In this document: positions 1-4,287 of the stretch, in pieces
How positions within the stretch are numbered: the stretch's first letter is position 1
Layout: every line of letters begins with the position of its first letter
NCBI GenBank assembly: GCA_903952785.1
Contig: CAJBHC010000034.1
Coordinates: 1 to 7,024, forward strand
DNA from: an uncultured bacterium
GTDB lineage: Bacteria; Patescibacteriota; Minisyncoccia; Phycocordibacterales; CAIZLB01
DNA length: 7,024 nucleotides
Direction: 5' to 3'
Notes under the pieces: generated by a model
Seen by the model: the letters and a program-made list of their open reading frames with translations, nothing else
Databases searched by the model: none
Told to the model about the DNA's origin: nothing
Program-made: the position numbers and the translations under genes

Positions 1-315
1 ACTGAAACTGCAATTACTTATGCTGAGTGTAGTAATCTAAAGCTACTTAGTTGGAATTATCCGCAAGTGGGAAATATTTTGGATTTGATAGAGCAACACA
101 AGCTTCATCCCGTGACTTGTCTTACATCTCTAACTACATCGGAAAAAAAGTCATTAATTGCTAGAAAAATAATGCTTTGCAAGGATCTATATGAAAAGAA
201 GAACGATATGAAGCAGTTGGGTATGTCTGAGGCTAAGATATTCAAAACTTATTCTGAAATGGGCACAATTTTTGATGAACTGGATGGGGTGAAGAAGGCT
301 GTGGCGGAGGTTTAG
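1..315 (+). CDS. C-terminal part of an ATP-cone / Mrr-like (PD-(D/E)XK) restriction endonuclease, 5' truncated by the window
   Basis: The frame is open from base 1 to the TAG at 313-315, giving 104 visible residues. A GTG at 67 is an internal Val codon, not a start, because recognisable family sequence lies upstream of it. The visible part reads YAECSNLKLLSWNYPQ, then LIEQHKLHPVTCLTSLT, then IMLCKDL. From memory of the family, this is the end of the nuclease domain and the small helical C-terminal domain of proteins with an N-terminal ATP-cone and an Mrr-like PD-(D/E)XK nuclease, annotated as restriction endonucleases. They are thought to act on DNA, but their biological role is poorly defined. 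The catalytic residues and ATP-cone would lie upstream and cannot be checked here. The gene ends 57 bases before the toxin-antitoxin operon, which suggests a small defence cluster. The family call is fairly sure; the function is inferred. Confidence 0.75.
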   Translation, partial: TETAITYAECSNLKLLSWNYPQVGNILDLIEQHKLHPVTCLTSLTTSEKKSLIARKIMLCKDLYEKKNDMKQLGMSEAKIFKTYSEMGTIFDELDGVKKAVAEV

Positions 316-327
316 GAGAGAAACCAC

Positions 328-374
328 ATGTTATTGACTAATTAATGTCCTTGTAATAACATTGTATGTGTTAT
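328..374 (+). promoter_or_regulatory. Toxin-antitoxin operon promoter with three TGTTAT half-sites (putative autoregulatory operator)
   Basis: A -35 box TTGACT (334-339) and a -10 box TAACAT (357-362) are separated by 17 bases. The predicted start near 369-370 leaves only about 3 bases before the antitoxin ATG at 373. A repeated half-site surrounds the promoter. ATGTTATT (328-335) is just ahead of and into the -35 box. Its exact inverse AATAACAT (355-362) covers the -10 box. GTGTTAT (368-374) covers the start codon. The second and third copies form an ATAACA-N7-TGTTAT inverted repeat. Many type II toxin-antitoxin operons are repressed by their own antitoxin or complex, so an operator role is a reasonable inference. 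No binding protein is proven. Confidence 0.5.
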
Positions 375-924
375 GGGTAATAAAAAATTTAAATTCACTA
401 AAGAAGATTTTATACTCTACATACTTAACAAGTTAGAGCCTGATAAGAGTGACAAAATTCGCCTAAACAAGATGGCTTTTTTTGTAGAATTTGCTTATCT
501 TCTAAACTTTGGACAAGACTTAAGTGATGCAAATTATGCCGCTATAAATAAAGGCCCTGTGATTGATGGTTATGATAGCCTGCTTAAGTCAATGCAAACT
601 AAGAGGCTAATCAAAATAGATAATTATGTTGTAAGACCGTTAAAATCTCCTGCAGTTGATATTCCAACGGACATTCGTATTTTTATGGATAGTATTATGG
701 ATAAATATTCAAAGCTCAAAAATGAAGAGCTTTATACTTTATCGCATTCAACGGATTCATACAAAATAACGACCAATAATGAAAAAAAGATGGGGCGAAA
801 GATAAGTAAGAAGCTTGCAATTTTAGAGACTTTTCTTGCGGACGATGAATCACAAGAAGAAGAGTTTTCAGAGGATAGTTTACCAAAGATTAATCGTTCA
901 AATCTCGTGCAGTATGCTAGATAG
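373..924 (+). CDS. Panacea/SocA-domain (DUF4065) antitoxin
   Basis: This 183-residue cytoplasmic protein has the Panacea (SocA-like, DUF4065) pattern. Residues about 29-75 read IRLNKMAFFVEFAYLLNFGQ, then an alanine-rich stretch and KGPVIDGYDSL. This matches the family core of L-x-K-h-x-Y/F-F, a long helix, then a GPV turn. Panacea proteins act as antitoxins for many unrelated toxin families and bind the toxin directly. The tail is strongly acidic (residues 157-168, mostly Asp/Glu) before a short basic end; it may contact the Lys-rich toxin, which is inference. The ATG at 373 is chosen because the frame upstream is stopped at 343-345 and the domain begins soon after. There is no Shine-Dalgarno, and the promoter places transcription start almost at the ATG. 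The last 11 bases overlap the toxin gene. The domain call is good; the antitoxin role rests on domain plus neighbour. Confidence 0.75.
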   Translation: MGNKKFKFTKEDFILYILNKLEPDKSDKIRLNKMAFFVEFAYLLNFGQDLSDANYAAINKGPVIDGYDSLLKSMQTKRLIKIDNYVVRPLKSPAVDIPTDIRIFMDSIMDKYSKLKNEELYTLSHSTDSYKITTNNEKKMGRKISKKLAILETFLADDESQEEEFSEDSLPKINRSNLVQYAR

Positions 925-1228
925 TTCCTATAAAATTCTGATAGATAGTAAATTTGAAAAAAGTCTAAAGGGCTTACCTAAAAACATTAAGGATGTCTTT
1001 GATGAAAAGATGGAATATTTTAGAAATAATCCTTCGCATCCTAGTTTGAACACAAAACAATGCTCTGTCAGTAGGTCTAAACTTAAGGAATTGGGTGTTG
1101 ATCAGGTTTACGAATTTTATATAAATCGCAAAGATTATAGATGTTTATTCTATGTTATTAATGAGACAAAGGAAATTATAATAGTTTGTATAGCTAATCA
1201 TACTCAAATAAAGAATAAGCTTAAGTAG
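914..1228 (+). CDS. RelE/ParE-superfamily toxin (probable mRNA interferase)
   Basis: The protein has 104 residues from ATG 914. The same frame is open further upstream to 836, but that part overlaps the antitoxin and reads as out-of-frame sequence, so 914 is preferred. It gives the usual 90-105-residue length and an 11-base overlap with the antitoxin stop, typical of translational coupling. The RelE/ParE layout is visible: an N-terminal strand (YKILIDSKFEKSL), a helix with LPKNIKDVFDEKMEYF, the HPSL turn at 42-45, strand pairs ending in YEFYINRKDYRCLFYVI with Arg76, then IIIVCIANHTQI with His96. Family members either cleave mRNA at the ribosome or poison gyrase. The Arg and the late His favour the mRNA interferase branch, but this is not certain. 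The protein is Lys-rich and basic, opposite to the acidic tail of its partner. The toxin follows its antitoxin, the usual type II order. Confidence 0.75.
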   Translation: MLDSSYKILIDSKFEKSLKGLPKNIKDVFDEKMEYFRNNPSHPSLNTKQCSVSRSKLKELGVDQVYEFYINRKDYRCLFYVINETKEIIIVCIANHTQIKNKLK

Positions 1229-1247
1229 GTTATCTAATCTTATTTTT
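1211..1247 (+). terminator. Weak AT-rich terminator-like hairpin at the end of the toxin-antitoxin operon
   Basis: AAGAATAAG (1211-1219) can pair with CTTATTTTT (1239-1247), forming 9 pairs with one G·U and a 19-base loop. The 3' arm ends in a run of five T. It overlaps the toxin stop codon. The stem is nearly all A-T and the loop is long, so termination would be inefficient. It is the only candidate between the toxin and the next promoter. Confidence 0.3.
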
Positions 1248-1286
1248 CAAAATGACATAACAACTACATAAAAACATGTATACAAA

Positions 1287-1366
1287 TAGGGATATATTTA
1301 GCATTTCACATAAAATGAATAAACTAAATGACATAAGGAAACCCTGTTCCGCAAGTATTATCCCTA
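1287..1366. repeat. Long-range 8-bp inverted repeat in the toxin-pepF gap
   Basis: TAGGGATA (1287-1294) and TATCCCTA (1359-1366) are perfect inverse copies 64 bases apart, with a short GGAA-ACCCTG-TTCC hairpin (1337-1350) between them. The gap 1229-1416 has no ORF of interest. An 8-bp match at this spacing could be chance. An operator pair for pepF or a structured transcript end are both possible. Confidence 0.3.
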
Positions 1367-1381
1367 CCTAGTTCCTTTCCT

Positions 1382-1409
1382 TTGAATTTTCACCTCAATC
1401 TGCTATTAT
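1382..1409 (+). promoter_or_regulatory. pepF promoter, extended -10, predicted leaderless start
   Basis: TTGAAT (1382-1387) serves as -35, followed by a 16-base spacer ending in TGC and then TATTAT (1404-1409), an extended -10. Exactly seven bases (1410-1416) separate it from ATG 1417. Transcription should therefore begin at or beside the start codon, and no Shine-Dalgarno is present. The same arrangement precedes alaS and the last gene. Confidence 0.6.
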
Positions 1410-1416
1410 TGGCCGT

Positions 1417-3258
1417 ATGACTAAAGTTAAAACCACAAACAAAACCTCACAAAAAATAGCCAGCAATACCACCAAAGTTGCCTTCAAAAAAGAATGGGAT
1501 TTTTCAACCCTCTATAGTGGTGATAAAGACCCCAAAATTGAAGCAGAAATAAAAGCGATGGAGGAGAGCCGTATAGCTTTTGCCAAAAAATATTCAAATA
1601 AGAAATTCCTAAGTTCTACAAAGACGATTCTTTCAACTTTGAAAGATTGGGAGAAAATGCAAACAGAATCTGGTTTTGCCAAGCCAATTTGGTATCTATC
1701 AAAATTGAATGATTTGGATTCTTCAAATCAAGAAAGGAAATCGAGAACAAATCTCTTGGCTCAAAGAATCACCAAAGCAGAAAATGAAATAATTTTCTTT
1801 GAACTTTCTCTTTCCAAACTAGACTCAAAAATGCAGAAGGAAATCTTGAACGATAAATCATTTGCTCCATATAAATATTATCTCAAAAAAACTTTTGAAG
1901 CTGGTAAGCACCTCCTAACAGAACCGGAAGAGAAGATTCTTAGCCTAAAACAACAAGTAACTTACAAAATGTGGGTTGATGCTCAAAAGAAGCTTCTAAA
2001 TGCTCAAACTATTAAATTTCAGAAGAAAGATTTACCAATTGCTGAAGCTATGATGCTAAGGCACCAGCTAGGTTACAAGGAAAGACATGAATTGCACAAC
2101 AAGATTATTCCAACGCTAAAAGCGATAAGTCATATGGCCGAGGCGGAGCTTACAGCAGTTTATACTGACAAAAAGATAGAGGATGAGCTAAGAGGATACA
2201 AGACTCCATATGAAGCTACAGTCATCGGATATGAAAATGACTTAGACACAGTTGAAAATCTTGTAAAAGTCATTAATGACAACATGAAAGTTTCTCATAG
2301 ATTTTTCAAAGCGCGAGCAAAGTTGCTTGGACTAGAGAAACTAGGTTCCGCTGATTTGTATGCGCCGGTTGCTAAATCGACGAATGCGAAAATAAGTTTG
2401 GAGGATATTGTGAGTAAGACAATAGAGAGTTTTAATAAAATAAAACCTGAGTTTGGAGATTACGTGAAAACTTTTGCAGAAAATGGACAAATAGATTTTC
2501 TACCAAAGAAAGGAAAGAGGGGTGGCGCGTATTGCTCACCTGGGCACAATGTCCCAACTTGCGTTTTGATGAATGTTACAGGAAGCATTGATGATATATG
2601 CACACTATCACATGAAATGGGTCACTCCATTCACTCGGAGCTAGCTAAAGGTCAGCCGGTACTTTACGAGGATTACACAATATCTGTTGCGGAAGTTGCG
2701 AGCACATTCTTTGAGCAACTTGTAATTGATGATCTGATCGATAATGCAAAAGATGACCAAGAGAGACTGCGACTTCTCGATGAAAAAATGAAGGGCGATA
2801 TTGGTGTAATTTTTAGACAAATTTCATTCTTTAATTTTGAATTAGCGTTGCATAATAAGGTGCGTAAGGATGGTGGTGCTTCAAAGGAAGAAATGGCGGA
2901 AATGTTTTTGAAAGAAATGAAGAATTTTGTTGGACCAATTATGTCTCCTGCGGAGGACGATGGCTACACATTTCTTTATATTCCACACTTCAGATATTTC
3001 TTTTATGTCTACACCTATGCGTTAGGACAGATTGTAAGTCGGGCGCTTTGTGCAAAATATAAAGAAGATCATAATTTTATTGAGAAGGTGGAAGAATTTC
3101 TAAAATCTGGTCAATCTATGTCACCAAGAGATATTTTCCTAAAGACGGGAATTGATATTGCAGATCCTAAATTCGTTCAAGCTGGAATTGACGCTGTGGC
3201 GGAGGATGTTAGGAAATATGAGGGGATAGTTGATAAGATGAAGAGGGCGGGGAAATAA
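1417..3258 (+). CDS. pepF: Oligoendopeptidase F, M3 family zinc metallopeptidase
   Basis: The 613-residue protein has the full length expected for M3B oligoendopeptidases (about 600). These enzymes cut short peptides in the cytoplasm and recycle amino acids from protein breakdown. The zinc site is intact: HEMGH at 399-403 gives two His ligands and the general-base Glu400, and Glu426 in SVAEVASTFFE is the expected third ligand. The C-terminal substrate-binding stretch IPHFRYFFYVYTYALG, with His524 and several Tyr, is also typical. The N-terminal half is the helical domain of the family. There is no signal peptide or membrane segment; the first 20 residues are Lys/Thr/Ser-rich and probably disordered. 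The ATG at 1417 is supported by the promoter seven bases upstream. The gene stands alone, with another promoter starting 18 bases after its stop. A peptide-scavenging role would suit a host-dependent small-genome bacterium, but that is inference. Confidence 0.93.
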   Translation: MTKVKTTNKTSQKIASNTTKVAFKKEWDFSTLYSGDKDPKIEAEIKAMEESRIAFAKKYSNKKFLSSTKTILSTLKDWEKMQTESGFAKPIWYLSKLNDLDSSNQERKSRTNLLAQRITKAENEIIFFELSLSKLDSKMQKEILNDKSFAPYKYYLKKTFEAGKHLLTEPEEKILSLKQQVTYKMWVDAQKKLLNAQTIKFQKKDLPIAEAMMLRHQLGYKERHELHNKIIPTLKAISHMAEAELTAVYTDKKIEDELRGYKTPYEATVIGYENDLDTVENLVKVINDNMKVSHRFFKARAKLLGLEKLGSADLYAPVAKSTNAKISLEDIVSKTIESFNKIKPEFGDYVKTFAENGQIDFLPKKGKRGGAYCSPGHNVPTCVLMNVTGSIDDICTLSHEMGHSIHSELAKGQPVLYEDYTISVAEVASTFFEQLVIDDLIDNAKDDQERLRLLDEKMKGDIGVIFRQISFFNFELALHNKVRKDGGASKEEMAEMFLKEMKNFVGPIMSPAEDDGYTFLYIPHFRYFFYVYTYALGQIVSRALCAKYKEDHNFIEKVEEFLKSGQSMSPRDIFLKTGIDIADPKFVQAGIDAVAEDVRKYEGIVDKMKRAGK

Positions 3259-3275
3259 AGCTGTGCAAGATTGCT

Positions 3276-3304
3276 TTGCCATTTTAATTATTCGGATATA
3301 TAAT
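3276..3304 (+). promoter_or_regulatory. Near-consensus promoter for a small transcript
   Basis: TTGCCA (3276-3281, five of six consensus bases) and TATAAT (3299-3304, perfect) are separated by 17 bases. Predicted transcription start is near 3311, about 30 bases before the small ORF at 3341. It is one of the two best promoter matches in the window, although no conserved gene follows. Confidence 0.6.
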
Positions 3305-3340
3305 TAGGTAAATAAGTTAGTGGGTGTAGGTTTCTTGTCT

Positions 3341-3463
3341 ATGATCCACGAAGAAAACGACGCGCGCAAGTGTGTCGTTTTCAATAAATGCAAAAAGTGC
3401 CTTGTTATGGGACCTCGTGCCGATCGGGGACACCCCAATCCATGTAAGTATCACAGTAAATGA
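3341..3463 (+). CDS. Possible 40-residue Cys/His-rich microprotein
   Basis: ATG 3341 to TGA 3461-3463 encodes 40 residues with four Cys: Cys11, Cys17, Cys20 and Cys35, followed by His38. The spacing C-x5-C-x2-C-x14-C-x2-H could bind one zinc, as in small zinc ribbons or knuckles, and the peptide is rich in Lys/Arg. A purine-rich GTAGG (3326-3330) lies 10 bases before the ATG. The ORF sits alone between a near-consensus promoter (3276-3304) and an 11-bp hairpin terminator (3555-3581), as expected for a real small gene. It is G+C-richer than its surroundings. I recognise no family. The alternative is a noncoding RNA of about 270 bases with a chance ORF. Confidence 0.4.
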   Translation: MIHEENDARKCVVFNKCKKCLVMGPRADRGHPNPCKYHSK

Positions 3464-3554
3464 TTCACTAAAAATCAATAGCCGTATCTCGTGTAGTAAT
3501 TAATGTAATAGCTTTACGAATAATAACCAGAATATGTATTTCACCCCTTTTTGA

Positions 3555-3585
3555 AAAATTGACGGAAAAACCGTCAATTTTACTA
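3555..3585 (+). terminator. 11-bp hairpin terminator of the small transcript
   Basis: AAAATTGACGG (3555-3565) and CCGTCAATTTT (3571-3581) are perfect inverse copies around an A5 loop. The 3' arm ends in four T. On the other strand the arm continues into five T, so it could stop transcription both ways. It closes the unit that starts near 3311. The T-run is short, so efficiency is uncertain. Confidence 0.6.
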
Positions 3586-3614
3586 TTTGGGCTAATAATT
3601 TCAGACGGATCAAT

Positions 3615-3645
3615 TTGACATTTACTGGTTTTTTACTAATATATT
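3615..3645 (+). promoter_or_regulatory. Promoter with perfect -35 box upstream of a structured leader
   Basis: TTGACA (3615-3620) matches the consensus -35 fully. Two overlapping -10 candidates follow: TAATAT (3637-3642, 16-base spacer) and TATATT (3640-3645, 19-base spacer). Start would be near 3649-3652, directly ahead of the UUCG hairpin at 3655. No other strong promoter was seen before the ORF at 3925, so this may drive a transcript of about 600 bases to the terminator at 4207-4244. Confidence 0.5.
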
Positions 3646-3654
3646 AAGTATACC

Positions 3655-3709
3655 TTCTGTTGCTTCGGTGGCAGAACGCGAAACCGTAACCTTGTGTTGC
3701 GGTTTCTGC
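3655..3709 (+). ncRNA. Structured RNA: two adjacent hairpins with a competing pairing (leader element or small RNA)
   Basis: Hairpin 1: TTCTGTTGC (3655-3663) pairs with GTGGCAGAA (3668-3676), 9 pairs with three G·U, capped by a C-UUCG-G tetraloop. Hairpin 2: AAACCGTAAC (3681-3690) pairs with GTTGCGGTTT (3696-3705), 10 pairs with one G·U and a CUUGU loop. Four bases separate them. G·U pairs hold only in RNA read from the + strand, so structure and promoter direction agree. GCAGAA (3671-3676) could instead pair with TTCTGC (3704-3709), which would break hairpin 1, so a two-state switch is conceivable. Neither hairpin has a T-run, so they are not ordinary terminators. I recognise no known RNA family. 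Confidence 0.45.
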
Positions 3710-3762
3710 ATTATAGAAATATAGATGAATACCAATTTATGCACTATTGCTTTTCTAGAATA

Positions 3763-3775
3763 AGTATGTCATACT
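3763..3775. promoter_or_regulatory. 13-bp perfect palindrome, possible operator
   Basis: AGTATG-T-CATACT is a perfect inverted repeat with a one-base centre. It overlaps a poor -10-like TACTAT (3772-3777) that has a TTGCTT (3747-3752) 19 bases ahead. It could be a regulator binding site. The possible promoter is weak, and the palindrome alone proves nothing. Confidence 0.3.
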
Positions 3776-3810
3776 ATATTTGTAATAGTCATTATGTGAA
3801 TTATGACCAA

Positions 3811-3882
3811 TTATAGCCCTGTAACTTAATTGAAGGGCTTAAGGTTTTGGATTGTGAGTCCAAACTTTGGCATGTTGTCAAA
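3811..3882 (+). promoter_or_regulatory. Three consecutive hairpins in the leader of the 83-residue ORF
   Basis: Hairpin A: TTA-(T)-AGCCCT (3811-3820) with AGGGCT-TAA (3834-3842), 9 pairs with one bulged T and a 13-base loop. Hairpin B: TTTGGAT (3846-3852) with GTCCAAA (3858-3864), one G·U, loop TGTGA. Hairpin C: TTTGGC (3866-3871) with GTCAAA (3877-3882), one G·U, loop ATGTT. They lie nearly end to end, 43 bases before ATG 3925, and the wobbles favour RNA from the + strand. Each stem is short, so the case rests on the run of three. Role unknown; a cis-regulatory leader is the simplest guess. Confidence 0.35.
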
Positions 3883-3924
3883 ATGGACGATAATAGTTGA
3901 AAAAAAAGAAGAAACATAGACAAA

Positions 3925-4176
3925 ATGAGCAATACCACATTTGACGCCGTTGCGCATGCAAACGCAAACCAATTGGATAAGGCAAAACGTATGGGTTGGA
4001 CATGGCTGTTCTGGAACTGCCAGTCATCTCCCAATATGGGTAAATGGGGTGGTCATAGGGCTCGGCTCTATGGTTGCCCCCCTGAAAAACGGGAAATGGG
4101 CGACAAATGCCGAGAAATTGTCCCTGACTTCTTCGATGAAGTTATCGACGCCTTGGATGCTGAATACCCGATCTAA
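3925..4176 (+). CDS. Orphan 83-residue hypothetical protein
   Basis: ATG 3925 to TAA 4174-4176. I do not recognise it. The N-terminal 20 residues are helix-prone and polar. A middle section is rich in Trp and Gly (GWTWLFWNC, then MGKWGGHRARLYGC), and the end is a probable acidic helix (VPDFFDEVIDALDAEYPI). Cys occurs at about residues 32, 51 and 62, with a His in the middle, so metal or disulphide binding is possible but unproven. There is no signal peptide. It looks real because composition is balanced, it is G+C-richer than its flanks, and a strong terminator follows 30 bases after its stop. Upstream there is only a poly-purine run (3899-3914) and no clear Shine-Dalgarno. Overlapping ORFs in other frames, including a hydrophobic one on the - strand, are judged shadows. 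Confidence 0.55.
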   Translation: MSNTTFDAVAHANANQLDKAKRMGWTWLFWNCQSSPNMGKWGGHRARLYGCPPEKREMGDKCREIVPDFFDEVIDALDAEYPI

Positions 4177-4206
4177 CGGAAATCAGGCCCAAATTAACCC
4201 CAACAC

Positions 4207-4244
4207 GAACGTACGACCTTCGGGTACGACGTTCTTTTCTTTTT
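4207..4244 (+). terminator. Intrinsic terminator with UUCG tetraloop
   Basis: GAACGT (4207-4212) pairs with ACGTTC (4229-4234) and ACC-TTCG-GGT (4216-4225) forms the tip. A symmetric ACG/ACG internal loop lies between, and TTTTCTTTTT (4235-4244) follows. It closes the transcript carrying the 83-residue ORF and insulates alaS, whose promoter lies just downstream. Confidence 0.75.
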
Positions 4245-4271
4245 AATAAATTATGCAAAAAAGCCCAAATC

Positions 4272-4280
4272 TGCTATATT
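4272..4280 (+). promoter_or_regulatory. alaS extended -10 promoter, predicted leaderless start
   Basis: TGC-TATATT (4272-4280) is an extended -10. Exactly seven bases (4281-4287) separate it from ATG 4288. No convincing -35 is seen; TTATGC at 4251-4256 is a poor match with an 18-base spacer, in keeping with extended -10 promoters depending less on the -35. No Shine-Dalgarno is present. No T-box leader is possible, because there is no room for one. Confidence 0.55.
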
Positions 4281-4287
4281 ATATCTC

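Larger units (their letters stand above)
3464..3924. other. 461-base gap without a supported gene; contains terminator, promoter and RNA hairpins
   Basis: No ORF with coding character was found here. The gap holds a hairpin terminator (3555-3585), a promoter with a perfect -35 box (3615-3645), two adjacent RNA hairpins (3655-3705), a 13-bp palindrome (3763-3775) and three consecutive hairpins (3811-3882), each described separately. I found no tRNA, no recognisable tmRNA, RNase P, SRP or 6S core motif, and no CRISPR repeat. Much of 3464-3550 and 3710-3760 shows nothing. Confidence 0.6.

Noticed and set aside
836..913. N-terminal extension of the toxin into the antitoxin gene
   Set aside because: The extension is a frame-shifted reading of the antitoxin tail. 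The internal ATG at 914 gives the normal RelE length and the usual short overlap.
3257..3277. AAAGC/GCTTT hairpin right after pepF as a terminator
   Set aside because: It has only five pairs, an 11-base loop and no T-run, and it overlaps the -35 box of the next promoter. pepF may lack an intrinsic terminator of its own and end at 3555-3585.
3656..3724. Short open frame through the two hairpins ending at TAG 3722-3724, with a CCGFC motif
   Set aside because: There is no ATG, only an internal GTG giving 18 residues. RNA structure explains the sequence better.
3830..3919. TTG-started 29-codon frame through the three-hairpin leader
   Set aside because: It has a rare start codon, no Shine-Dalgarno and no promoter near, and the hairpins explain the sequence equally well.
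3801..4034. Minus-strand ORF of 77 codons with a hydrophobic stretch that looks like a membrane segment
   Set aside because: It lies opposite the better-supported 83-residue ORF and the hairpin leader. Its hydrophobic part is the complement of a poly-purine run and Asn/Ala codons, and no promoter or terminator serves it.
3941..4246. Plus-strand ORF of 101 codons overlapping the 83-residue ORF
   Set aside because: It runs through the intrinsic terminator at 4207-4244 and has a composition typical of a frame-shifted shadow.
3259..4287. A tRNA, tmRNA, RNase P RNA, SRP RNA or CRISPR array hidden in the 1-kb gap
   Set aside because: I looked for a T-loop GTTCGA motif, a tmRNA 3' end, the RNase P and SRP core sequences and spaced direct repeats on both strands and found none.
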